DNA of 64,000 bases from Calliopum simillimum (Eukaryota; Arthropoda; Insecta; Diptera; Lauxaniidae): assembly GCA_951812925.1 (NCBI GenBank), contig OX638372.1, forward strand, positions 39,926,245 through 39,990,244, in the 5' to 3' direction. A model generated the notes under the pieces. It ran no database searches and was not told the DNA's origin. It was given only the letters and a program-made list of their open reading frames with translations. A program made the translations under genes and the position numbers. Positions 20,720 through 31,448 of the stretch are shown in pieces. Positions within the stretch are counted from its first letter, which is position 1. Every line of letters begins with the position of its first letter.

Positions 20720-21929
20720 ATACACAAATAATAATAAAAAAAAAAAATATATTCTTTTTTTATCTATCCCAGCAAGTAATAAATCTTTAGAAACATAATT
20801 TAATTGTCTTTTAAACGAAATATTTGTATTTGAAATCAGACTAACAATTTTCTCTACTGATCAGTTGAAGTGATGGCATACCTAGAAATATAGCTTTTTT
20901 TAACGGCAACACTGCACGAGCGAAAAACTTTTTTATTATTTTGCTCAGCATACTCCAAGTTATCAAAATACACGACTGTCCTGTGGGTGATTTGAATACA
21001 ATTTTCGAGTACCCATTTTTTTTTACGGAATTCTGTTAAACATCGTATTTCAACATGTTTTCAATAAAAAATATCAAAATTCTTAGAGCACTTCGGAAAT
21101 GATCGGCTAACGAACGATTTCCATGTTGCTTTAGCCAAAGTAAATAAGGATAATTCTGAAAAAATAGTTCCAAATGAATATTTTTTTTCCGGAATTGTAA
21201 TCATTAATGCATAAAAAATAATGTGTGAAAAGTAAATTGCAAAATCGTATGCCCAAAAAAAATTATTCAAGGTCAAATGTTGAGAAAATAAATTTTTTTC
21301 AATTATTTCGCTTACGGCTGCAATTACGAAAAAATAGTGGTCGACATTTATTTGCTGAGTCAACAGTTGCTTAGCTCTAATGATTTACTACGAAAAAATC
21401 GCAATAATTTTTTTCCTATTACTCATGGTTTAGGAAGTATGTCAATTTATAAAGTTTTAAAACTTCGCGAAAATTATATGTTGTACTTTTTGAATTGAGA
21501 TAACTCTCGAACGACCAATCGCACAAAAAAAGTAAAAAATTATAGAAAATTATTATTTGTAGAAAATTATATATCCTACAAACCACTCCCAGCTTTTTTT
21601 TTCCTAGGACCTATGGTTTAGAAGATATTTTTCACAAACTTTTCAAATTTTGAAAAACTAGTTTTTAAGGAAATCTTTGGAGCTGTTTTCGCTCGATAAA
21701 AAGTACCGGGATCTATTTTATTAGCATTAACATGCTGCCCTTGGATATTTATCAATCTTACCGCAAGCAAGATCGCTGCGATAATCATTATGCAGTTGCC
21801 TTAAAATATGCTTTAATTTGCGGGTCATAGGTATTAAGCAAAGGTGCTCTCCTTCAGGCAGATTTGGTGCTAGTCTCTTCTCTTTCTGAAATTGCATGTA
21901 ATAGAGAAAACGAATCAGTCACTTTGAAT
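20720..21929. other. Spacer of the large inverted repeat, unassigned
   Basis: A/T-rich sequence between the two arms. The 100-codon minus frame at 21061-21363 shows no domain. Phrases such as CTCGAACGACCAATCGCAC and TTTAGAAGATATTTT resemble those of other local repeats but no full match was made. Confidence 0.4.
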
Positions 21930-22948
21930 CCAATTCCAATTCCAAAATCATCTTTATTAATTTTTCGTTTGAATTAAAATTCATAATTTATCAATTTAGA
22001 GACTTAGCTTTTAAGCTATTACAACTACGAAAGATAGTTATTAGTTTTAACAATGCTAGAATATAATTTCTTTGAATAAAATATACCCTTTAGAATAAAT
22101 AGACTTGTTATATTACAAAAACGAACTTTAAATTAAACAAAAAACATAAGTATATCTTATTTTAGCCTAGACAAAAAGCTAATGGTTATATTATTGAAAT
22201 ATTCATTTGAATGCTCAATTTCAGCATCATTGTGAGCTGCTTCTGTAGATGACCACCAATTACGATTTAAGCACATTTTAAGCAATGTATTTTGCGCAAT
22301 TTGCAGCTTTTTGAGGTGACTTTTAGCAATATTTTGAAAAACTGGACACCCGTATGCTATAATTGGCCTGAATACAACTTTGTATAATAGTAGTTTGTTA
22401 TTTCTACTCAGGTTAGAGTTCTTGTAGATTATGCTGTATAACATTTTGATGGATTTGTTGATTTTTTCCAATGTGTAATCGATGTGGTTTTTAAAAGTTA
22501 ATTTTTTGTCAAAAACTGACCCCAAATATTTGACTTCATGCTCCCAATTTATGGAAATATTATTGATGCAAATAGGTCTCCTCGGGATTTTATGAGTTCT
22601 CCGACGCGTAAAGAAAATTGCTTTGGTCTTAGAGATGTTAATTTTAATTTTCCATTCTAGATCGTATGTCATATAGGTAGATAATGCATTTCGTAGAGTA
22701 AGAACTATTGGGGCTCGATATCTTGAAGTGGCATAAAAAGCTGTATCATCAGCAAAAAATGCTCCAAAGCCATTTGTGAGATGCGGTGCATCTGATATAA
22801 ATGTATTATATGACGTTGGGCTAATAACAGCTCCTTGTGGTACTCCAAATGGTATTTGGTGACGTATGGATTTTGTTTGCTTGATCGAAACTATAAAAGA
22901 ATGGTCTCTAAGGAAACAATTGCATATATTAATTAAAAAACAATTAGC
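21930..22948 (-). mobile_element. 5'-truncated jockey-like LINE with 3' end
   Basis: On the minus strand the coding part is followed by about 225 bp of 3' UTR with AATAAA just before the end, and by a simple tail of GGAATT repeats (21930-21950 region, read inverted). Such tails are typical of target-primed LINE insertion. The 5' end is cut inside the RT domain near 22948. The part above 22531 also belongs to the right arm of the large inverted repeat. Confidence 0.7.
22157..22948 (-). pseudogene. jockey-like LINE reverse transcriptase, C-terminal 264 codons
   Basis: The frame is open from about 22948 to the stop at 22157 with no lesion. In order: CFLRDHSFIVSIKQTKS (typical segment before motif B), GVPQGAVISPTSYN (motif B), FFADDTAFYATS (motif C, FADD), WKIKINISKTKAIFFTRRR (motif D/E, KTK), EHEVKYLGSVFDKKLTFKNHI (thumb, YLG), then the LINE C-terminal region ending SFLSRLK. 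The protein would copy element RNA at a nicked target, but endonuclease and N-terminal RT are absent, so it is not autonomous. Its openness contrasts with the other LINEs here and suggests younger age. Confidence 0.8.
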
Positions 22949-23832
22949 TCCAGTTTATACTAAAATTGTAAATTTCATCTCTATTTCGTACTTACCATTT
23001 GCTCCGGATTGCAATAAATATGCCTCCCAGCACCACATGAAGTCTTCTGGCGTCCTCCTCGTCAATATTCATACCCAATCCCGAAACGCCAAAAAAAAAA
23101 GAACTATAAAAAATAAAATGAGTCGTATCGACATCCGTCACAATAAATCACAAAATATCACGATATAAAATCTGTATTTTGTTCGAAAATACAAGACGGT
23201 TTAAAATTGTACCGAACCGTAAAAATAAATATGTAGATTTAATTGAAAAAAAAAAAAAAAAAAAAATAAATAAATTTTAATAAAAAGACAATTTCAAAAA
23301 TGATTGCTTAGAAAATTTAAAAAAAAAAATTTTTAATTTTTAAAAGTACTTATTTACAATATGAAAACGAAAATTTTTTTTTTTTGTATTTTTATTCACA
23401 AAGTATGCGTACATATGTACATTCGCTTTAGAAAATTTATTTTGGAGGAGTTCAAAAGCGGCTAAGGAATAAAATAGGTGCCATGCCCACTTTCTAACAA
23501 TTGAACATTAAAACAGAGCAACACATTATATCACTTTAACCATAAAAGCTTTTTTAATGAATTTCCATAGGTAGGTGTAGAACTCGAATGCCATATTAAT
23601 AGTTTTCTGGGACATCCGAAGGTTTATTGCCAAAACGGATTACTAGGGGAAAAATATCTACGATGGAGTATCAACAAGCTTTAACTGGTTCATTTCCTGG
23701 GGGCTGTCCATTAACTCCGTGACGCTCCTAGGAGGGGGGGTTTCGATCAAGCGTAATTTTTTGTCACAGTGGGGAAGGGGGTTTGAGGAAGTGTTACGAG
23801 ACGGCATTTTAAATAACCTATTTTTGGAACTT
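22531..23832 (-). repeat. Right arm of the 5.1-kb inverted repeat
   Basis: Inverted match to 18721-20033. Inner edge at TGACTTCATGCTCCC (22531), outer edge at TATTTTTGGAACTT (23832). The outer edge is immediately followed by the CCTAA-type tail of the next LINE, while the inner edge continues into LINE sequence that the left arm lacks. The arms are therefore an incomplete inverted duplication, not the ends of a simple TIR transposon. Confidence 0.85.
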
Positions 23833-25860
23833 AGGTTAGGTTAGGTTAGGGTGGCGCAATATTGCCACACATAGACCGCAAGGGTCCATAGTGACACCAC
23901 AAACTCTTTTACTAACGTCTATTCATAAACTCTGGTCCTTTCAATATAGTGTTTGTCCAAACTGAAGGATCCTGTAAGCACAGCGAATCTTCTAATGTCA
24001 CTAAGGTGAGTTTTAGTGAGTTCTTTTAAGGAATTAAAAAATGGCTGACTAAAGCATTTCAGTCTAGTTCTTGCAAGAGCAGGACAAAGAAACAAAAGGT
24101 GTTCAATTGTTTCCTCTTCCTCAAGCTCGTGACAGTTTCTGCACCAGTTGTTGGAGACTATGCCCAGTCTAAAGGCATGATGACCAATTAGACAATGACC
24201 AGTCACAACTCTAGTCAGCAGGCTGCACTCACTCCTCGTCAGAGATAGTAAATATTTGGAATAATCTGCTTTGTGAAAACAAGGCCAAAAATACTTTATT
24301 ATAGCGCTAGTGGGGGACTGTTTCCAGCGTCTATTCGCTACTGAGAACATTTGAGCGTTCTTTAAAGAGAAGAAATGTTGAAGCGGTGCTGCCATTTTAA
24401 TGTGTTGATCTTCTAAAAGAGCTTCCGTTTTTGCTGATAGATCTGCCTTTTCTCAGTAGTAATACTCTCAATATTACTTACGTTACTGTGTCCGTAAGGC
24501 CTTAGCTTAAGGCCCCCCGATTCTTTAAGCCTAAGTATGGTATTATAAGCCACTCCCTTGGCAAAAAGATCAATAGGTAACAGAAAAAGTATAGCGTTTA
24601 AGGATTCTGAAGAAGTAGACCTCAGGGCATTAGTGATGCCGATGCTTAAAAGACGTTGTAATCGTTCTAGTTTCTTTTGTATATATGCTGTGCTTAGCGC
24701 AGTTCACCAAACATGTATTGCATATAATAAGATGGGCCTCACTATTGCAGTGTATCTCCAGATGATGATTTTAGGGTCAAAGCCCCAAGTGATTCCGTAG
24801 AATTTTTTACATGCAAAGAAAGCACCGTATGCCTTTTTTATACGATTTTCTATATTAGGTTTCCAGTTTAGTTAACGGTCTAAGACTGTTCCAAAGAATT
24901 TTGCTTCATTAGATAGAGGTATTTTGATATTATCTAGACAAATATTCCTAAAAACAGGAACTTTGTGTTTCCTTGTGAACAAAACCAGTTATGTTTTTGA
25001 AAAGTTAACGTTAAGCCCATTTCGTAAAGCCCATTTGCTTATTATTGCGAGAGCACTTTCTAGAAGTTCACTCATTGTGTCTAGAAATTTACCTTTGACT
25101 AGAATAACAATGTCATCAGCGTAGGCTACGACTATGACACCCTTTTTATTAACTGTATGCAAGATGGGATTGATAGCAATTATCCACAGAAGTGGTGATA
25201 AAACTCCCCCTTGTGGAGTACCTCTAGTTGTATACTTTAGGCAGACACTCTGCCCGCATTTCACTTTAATTATACGACTACTTAAAAGTGTTTCAATCTA
25301 TTCTCGAATCGGAAGGTTGACGTCTGCTTTAGTTAAAGCTTTCAAGATTGCATTGGTGCTCACATTATTGTCCAAAAAAGCAGCCAGAGTGTATTCTTGC
25401 AAATGTAGAGCACTCTCTATAGTTTGAACAACTGAGTGAAGGGCTGTGTCCACGGATTTTCCTTTTTGGTAAGCATGCTGACAGCTTGAGATAGCATTTA
25501 TGGGCAACTTATCTCTAATGTAAGCGTCAAGAATTCTTTTAAAAGTTTTTAAAATGAAGGAAGTCAGGCTGATAGGTGGAAAATCTTTGGCTTTGACGTG
25601 ACTGGATTTTCCACTTTTAGGTATGAAAACCACTTTCGCCTCTCGCCACGACTTTGGTACCATATTAAGCCATATGCATATACAAAGAGAGTAATAAGGA
25701 TTGCCGTAAAACATTTTCCAGCATGCTGAGGTATGGCTGGAAACAGACCATCAGGGCCTGGCGATTTATAGGGGCTGAATGATTTAATTGCCCACCAGAC
25801 ACTGTCTTTTGTAAATATAATAGGATAGTCCATAAAAGGACTGTTTTCACTCACTGTTCA
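23833..25860 (-). mobile_element. LOA/I-group LINE, 5'-truncated and decayed
   Basis: Minus-strand LINE. Its 3' end carries four TTAGG-type repeats read on the plus strand (23832-23855), i.e. a (TAACC)n tail, after a short 3' UTR. Coding lies at 23919-25854. The 5' end is cut near 25860, so endonuclease and ORF1 are missing. Clade assignment is by motif resemblance to RNase-H-bearing LINEs and is moderate. Confidence 0.65.
23919..25854 (-). pseudogene. LINE ORF2 remnant: RT plus C-terminal Cys/His domain, several frameshifts
   Basis: Read from 25854 down: YKSPGPDGLFPAIPQ and SWREAKVVFIPKSGK (RT motifs 0-1), a diverged motif A region (YTLAAFLDNNVSTN; the usual F.D.. context is altered), then after a frame change RGTPQGGVLSPLLW (motif B) and VVAYADDIVILVKGKF (motif C, intact YADD) to NVNFSKT. 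The linker 24396-24988 is broken. The C-terminal frame 24395-23919 has the typical tail: LTRVVTGHCLIGHHAFRLGI, then WCRNCHELEEEETIEHLLFLCP, a Cys-Cys-His-Cys finger. At least three frame changes and several stops make it inactive. Confidence 0.8.
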
Positions 25861-26325
25861 TGAGTTATTGTAATTTTAAGCTCAATACATCACTGTGCCC
25901 ACTCATAAGCGGCATGCACAATTTACAAATTTTTTTCAAATTTTGATTACGAAAACAATTTGAAGGTCATTTTTATAGAAAATCGTATAAGCTACAATAT
26001 TGTCTCATAGTATTTTTCTCCAAATGCAACCGTTAAAGAGATATTTGCAAAAAACTGATTTTGGACGCCATTTTTCCAGTATGGCGGCGCGAGCAAACAA
26101 GATTCGAGGTAGCAAAGTTGAAATTCTGAAAGAGCACACCGAAATCTATAAAATAACCCATTTCCAAAAATCCCGCAAAACTTTTCAGGTAAAACTACCA
26201 AATGCCTGTACTATAAAATATGTAGGTTATTTTTGTCAAAATAGTATAACACAGGCACCAAAAAAATAAAAAACAAAAATAATAAAAAATATTAAATAAA
26301 CTTTTTATTTCTTACACGCAGACTT
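25861..26325. other. Unassigned interval
   Basis: A/T-rich, overlapping frames on both strands at 25992-26269 with no domain. No repeat end recognised. Confidence 0.4.
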
Positions 26326-26560
26326 ATGTACTTGTTGACACTAAATCTGACTGCATCCTCAGAATTGTCAATTCACCTGCAAAAGTTCGAGATATTCTTG
26401 GATGTATTTGAAGAAATACGCTGTTTTCAGGTTAATGGCATAGTTACAGTTAAAAGTGAAATTTTTTTAGTTGCATCGAATAGCCACACTTTTCCATATC
26501 AAAATATATTTCAAAGTTTTTCCAATAGAACTTTTACTTTCCGAATTGTGATCCTTTGAG
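26326..26560 (+). repeat. Dispersed repeat Y, copy 1
   Basis: Shares TCTGACTGCATCCTCAGAA, a CGAGATATTCTTG block, AGGTTAATGGC(A/G)TAG and TCGAATAGCCACACTT with the inverted copy at about 58800-59005, and the CGAGATATTCTTG to TTAGGCTTATGG part with 53690-53840. Non-coding. Confidence 0.55.
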
Positions 26561-27829
26561 GAGAAGGCATTTCACGATTATAAAAAGTTACCTAGTCGTT
26601 TACTTGGCTTTGATCACAATTGTCAATAACTGTTGAGATTATGATAAACTAATGCTACATAATTGATTAATAGAAAATGCGTTGTATTTCGACACGCATC
26701 GCGACAACCATTTCTGATCCACAAAAACCTAAGCACGTTTTTATTGAAAGTTTACCAATTTATATCAAGAAGCGAAAGCTCTCATTAGTGTAATTCAAAA
26801 ATACCAAATTCATATAACACGTAATAAATGCAATAAATCCTATAAATCAGTTTTCGTTACTTAATTAACAAATTTATTACTTCCTAATTTTGGATTCCCT
26901 CTTTAACTGCGCTCGTAACCCCATCTGTATTTCATAATATGAACCATAATTTATCATTTTGTCAGGTATAAAGTATCTTGTTATTATTTTTTTCTCGTCT
27001 TTTCCTTAACAATATTCATTCTGCTTTTTGTACGTTCTTTTTATGTGTTACATGTTTTGACCAAATGTAACAGAAGAAATTTATTCAACTCATGCAAAAT
27101 CTTATCCTTTAGATAGTTTGCGTGTTATTATGTAATTTGTTCTTGCCACAATCCTTGTTGCCGTCTGTTGCTATGGCTGCTGTGAAGCTGATTGAAGCAA
27201 AAGTTTTTGCGTGTCCATAAGAAAATACAAAATATTGGCTATTTTTCTTTACTTCAGAGTTTTATGAACTTAATGCTTAGTTCGCTTCATATACTTGAAT
27301 GCTACAAATACACGCACATTCAAAAAGTCTTAAAGATTTCACTTATTTCTATTGTAACAGAAACTAAAAACTTCGGAAGTTTTGCATTTTGTGATTGAGA
27401 AACACAAAAGAAATTTAAGACGTTACTAAAGTACTGAACATCGATGATTATGAGATCTTTACTTAAATACTTAAGTTTTCTTTAACTTTATATTTACAAA
27501 CGTTGGTATAAAAACGTATGTTTTGGCAAAAATCACATAACCTAGGTCACATGGGCATATACGAAAAAAGGTACGCCAAAAGAAAATTTAAAAGTTATTC
27601 CGGCTTTTTTGCAACTACAGTTACGGGTTACGCTCGTGATATACGCTAGACAAAATTTTGAAGAGCTATGGGGTTGTTGACTTTCCTGCTGGTGCCCCAT
27701 TAACATCCTCCTTGGGGTTGTAATTGTACTTATTCTAAACATTTGAAATGTGTATATATTTTAATTTATGTAGATCTTATGCAACCGAAAATGTTGACAA
27801 AAAATAGTTTAGACCGCTCAGTAACTCCC
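26561..27829. other. Unassigned interval
   Basis: No gene or terminal repeats recognised. Mixed composition with fewer long homopolymers than its surroundings. Confidence 0.45.
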
Positions 27830-27941
27830 TTGTTTCTCCACATGGTTGTTTTTGACTAAATTAAAGTTTTTGGTTTCAAAAAAGCACTCAAATTTTCAGA
27901 GTTGCCATATGCTTGTTGTTTTAAGTTTTGCTTAAATCATA

Positions 27942-28822
27942 GGGGAGAGTCCCCCAAGGAGGACCCCAATCTTTGAAACAATGGTAGAATCTAAACAACA
28001 TTACATATTTTGAAAAATTATACATTGCCTGAAACCTTAACTCATTAGCTAACAACCCATGAAACAGAATTTTGATATCTTCAATATAACCAAAATTATC
28101 ATCCATTTCAAAAATAGTCAAAAATGGCCACATTGAAAAGAGGTCCCCCAAGGTGGACACACCTGAGAAATTCACTCCATGTTTTGACAATTTTATTTAA
28201 TCTTTGATGTTTTTTATTGAAAATTACATTATAAATTATTTGTTATTTATTATTGCTGCGTTTAGCAAGAGATAGATATATTTTTCGCCCCGGGGCTCCG
28301 CTGACTGTCGCTACGGCACTGGACTCACAGTGTGTGTGACTCACAATCTTAAGTCACACGCCTGTAACTGTATTTGTCTTTTAACATTCATATAAATATA
28401 ATTTAATATTATTTGTGCACAAATTTTGATGAAAAACGTAAGTGTCCACCTTAGGGTAAAAACGCAATTAACTTGGAAAAAACAAAAAAAAATTATCAGC
28501 TTCCAATATCATGCAAATTTGCTGACAATATGTTTGTTTGGTACGTAAGCTAAGTTAAAAGGGTACTTACGTTTTTGGAAACACTGTTTTCGTTTATTAA
28601 GTCCAACTTATTCCGAGCGCCGTCCAAACTTTTCGAGTAACTTCTGCGACCGGGGTATTGCAGCAGACAAAGAGCCACGAGGAGTAACTTCATAACATAA
28701 CCAAAAACTGCGTATTACCAAACTGTAATACACTCATGAAGCACACATTGCTACCACCTTATGGAAAAAAAAATTCAGCTGTGTCCACCTTAGGGGGATG
28801 TCCACCTTGGGGGACTCTACCA
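27942..28822. mobile_element. TIR element with GAGTCCCCCAAGG ends, 881 bp
   Basis: Left end GGGGAGAGTCCCCCAAGGAG and the inverted right end (28801-28822) agree over about 20 bp apart from three bases. TA lies at both outer edges (27940-27941, 28823-28824). Sub-terminal copies of the CCAAGGTGGAC motif lie inside at about 28147, 28440 and 28779. No coding sequence. Confidence 0.65.
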
Positions 28823-28910
28823 TATATCTATAAGAATGAAATAAAAATTTTGTAATTTAGAGCATTTTTGAAATCAAAAATTTAAATTTGGTCAAAAAAA
28901 GTGAGAATAA

Positions 28911-29966
28911 CACTACATTACAAATAATTAATATGTGTGTGTAACATTTTGCAGACCATATTTTCTAAACTAATTTGAGGTCGCTGAGTCCGAAAATCGC
29001 ATTTATTTTTTTTTCCTAGGGGCCGTTCTCGAGATAATCGACCTTTTCAATTTTTGAGGTTATAGCTCCATTTTTTCGAACATATTTTGAGAAAACCAAT
29101 TTCGATCGAATATGTTTTTACAGTATTATAGAGAAAAATTCCTAAAATTTCAACATGTGTTCCAATATCTAAGATCCAATTCAAATTGGCTGAGTTATAG
29201 CAACGTAAAGTTCATTTTTACAGTAGTTTTTTACACTTTTTCGTGCTTAAGCCAAATTAAACACGGTTTTTTTGCTAGTAGCTTATACAAATATATATTT
29301 TTTATATTTTAGTTCAATAGCGTATTTAATTGCAAATATCTGGAGTTCAATTTTAGCAAAATCGGATGATTTTTTAAAAAGTTATTAAGGTTTTAGTGAA
29401 ATAAGACCATTTCGATTTTCATAGAAAAAATTAATTTTTTCAACAAAAATTAAAAAAGCAATTTGTGTTTTCTATGAAAATCGAAATGGTCTTATTTCAC
29501 TTAAGCCTTAATAACTTTTTAAAAAATCATCCGATTTTGCTAAAACTGAACTCCAGATATTTGCAATTAAATACGCTATTGAACTAAAATATAAAAAATA
29601 TATATTTGTATAAGCTACTAGCAAAAAAACCGTGTTTAATTTGGCTTAAGCACGAAAAAGTGTAAAAAACTACTGTAAAAATGAACTTTACGTTGCTATA
29701 ACTCAGCCAATTTGAATCGGATCTTAGATATTGGAACACCTGTTGGAAGTTTAGGAATTTTTTTCTATAAACATATTCGATCGAAATTGGTTTTCTCAAA
29801 ATATGTTCGAAAAAATGGAGCTATAACCTCAAAAATTGAAAAGGTCGATTATCTCGAGAACGGCCCCTAGGAAAAAAAAAATAAATGCGATTTTCGGACT
29901 CAGCGACCTCAAATTAGTTTAGAAAATATGGTCTGCAAAATGTTACATTTTGGCTGTTGTCTAGTG
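28911..29966. mobile_element. Foldback element CACTA...TAGTG, 1056 bp, 3-bp target duplication
   Basis: Starts CACTAC (28911) and ends CTAGTG (29966), flanked by TAA on both sides (28908-28910 and 29967-29969). The joined flanks read GTGAGAATAATATAAG, exactly the uninterrupted sequence at 30608-30623 in a sister unit, i.e. an empty site. The body is two nearly identical inverted arms of about 490 bp (28940-29430 and 29468-29947) around a spacer of about 38 bp. No protein. The CACTA ends and 3-bp duplication recall CACTA/EnSpm elements, but only 5 terminal bases match. Confidence 0.85.
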
Positions 29967-30334
29967 TAATATAAGATTTTCGAAAATAACCAGGTGGCAA
30001 CCGTAAAAAAGTATGTTGGATTCTGAAAAAGTTTATTGAAGTGTTTTAAGACTTAATTAATTTTTTTTTAATAAATGGTTTAAGCGCAACTAACAAAAAA
30101 AACATAAAACTCGGGTGGCAACACCGAAATTCTTGCGAAATTTTAAAAAGTACTAATGAACTTTAAGTCATTATTTTGCAAGAATCGAAAATTCCATGCA
30201 TTTTTCAACTTAAAAAATTATGACAATTAGAACATATAAGTATTTCAGCTATCGCCCCGTAACCATCATCAGACCAATTTATGTTTTTAATTTAATTTAT
30301 TTTAAATTAAATGAAATAGCAATTGAAAAATTTA

Positions 30335-30440
30335 ACTTTTGTCTGAAGCCGGGATTGAACAAGAAACCTTTGAAGCCAATCTCTCTACATAGCGCATTTA
30401 TCAACGGACTGCGCTGTGTGCCTTCAAAAAAATTAATAGC
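30335..30440 (-). ncRNA. tRNA-like sequence, degraded SINE head
   Basis: On the minus strand a B-box-like TGTTCAATCCCGG (about 30348-30360) follows an A-box-like GCGCAGTCCGTTGATAA (about 30395-30412) at the expected distance, with CTTCAAAGG between. As at 15208-15296, the plus strand leads in with an AACTTTTGT sequence, so both may be heads of one SINE family. Confidence 0.4.
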
Positions 30441-30790
30441 TTTAGTGCCTATATGCATGTAGTGAGATTTTGTTCTCTTTACTCCTTTGTCATCATTCAT
30501 GTTGTTGTTTTTGTTTGGTAAGGCCCTGCCATTGGCTGAGGATCAATACCAGCTTGTCATGTGGCTGAGCGTTTCTGAAACTGAAATTTTCAACTTGGTC
30601 AAAAAAAGTGAGAATAATATAAGATTTTTGAAAATTACCAAGTGGCAACCCTAAAAATTTATATTGGATTTCTAAAAGGTTTATTTAAGTGTTTTAAGAC
30701 TAATTTTTAATTTTGATTTTTTAAATAAATAGTTCAACAAAAAACGACGGAGAATGATTAAACGGAGAGTGACGAAACTGGTGGATAGTC

Positions 30791-31448
30791 CTTCTTATTG
30801 CTTACTGATTTAATTTTATAAAGATAAAATAATATGTTTAGCAATATAAAAGAAATTTTCGCGAAGAATGATGCACACTTGCGTTCTTTAAAAAATTTTT
30901 GAACTTTTTATTTAAAAAAAAAAAAAAAATACACGAACACACAAACTATCGATGGTACTATCGATAGTATTGGACTATCGCAACTATCGATGGCTTATGA
31001 CTGACTATCGATAGTACTTATTTATACTAATTTTTTTAAGCTTAGAATCATTTACATACTTTCGACAAAACTGAATAACACTACTCTATCAGTATCATTG
31101 TCATTTCTTCAAATGCATTTGATTTTGACAACTTGACAACATTGATTACTTCTGTCAAAGTGAAGTCAAAGGACGCTAATTTGTTACTCTGTGGGTAGAG
31201 TTTAAAATATGGAAAATTTTTTAACTAAAGTAACAAAAGGTTATGTATTTACTCCCTTTAACATATGTTTTTCTTATATAATTTTCATTTTATGTCGAAA
31301 TAGGTTACGTTTGCACTGAAATGCATACTATCGATAACTATCAATATTATCGATAACCATAAATAGTTAATGACCAAACTATCGTTCACTATTGATGGCC
31401 GTAACTATCGATAGTTTGCGAGCTCTAACTATCGATAACTATTGATAG
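30791..31448. repeat. Clusters of CTATCGATAG palindromes
   Basis: CTATCGATAG occurs at 30958-30967, 31005-31014 and 31405-31414, with many one-off variants (ACTATCGATGG, ACTATCGATAACT, TATTATCGATAACC) in 30950-31015 and 31325-31450, and again from 32755 beyond an inserted foldback element. The core TATCGATA is the DRE recognised by DREF, and CGATA is bound by BEAF-32, in Drosophila. Whether this is a satellite-like repeat or a regulatory cluster is open. A 36-codon frame starts at ATG 31209 between the clusters. Confidence 0.5.

Larger units (their letters stand above)
27830..30790. mobile_element. Foldback-like composite, tandem-unit arms (locus 1)
   Basis: One minus-oriented unit (GAGTTGCCATATGC at about 27898, running to GCTTAAATCAT) and plus-oriented units with GGTGGCAAC (29991, 30114) or AGTGGCAACC (30640), the nearest two spaced about 120 bp. 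Each unit shares AATTTAAATTTGGTC, GTTTATT.AAGTGTTTTAAGACT. The right edge carries two CGGAGARTGA motifs (about 30748 and 30763). Two other elements (27942-28822 and 28911-29966) and a tRNA-like sequence (30335-30440) have inserted into it. The second locus of the family is 43610-44625. Confidence 0.55.

Noticed and set aside
23832..23855. TTAGG repeats as interstitial telomere sequence
   Set aside because: Flies lack TTAGG telomeres, and the repeat lies exactly at the 3' end of a minus-strand LINE, so it is better read as the LINE tail.
31209..31319. 36-codon frame starting at an ATG between TATCGATA clusters, considered as a promoter-driven small gene
   Set aside because: Too short, weak donor context and no recognisable peptide; kept only as a note under the motif cluster.
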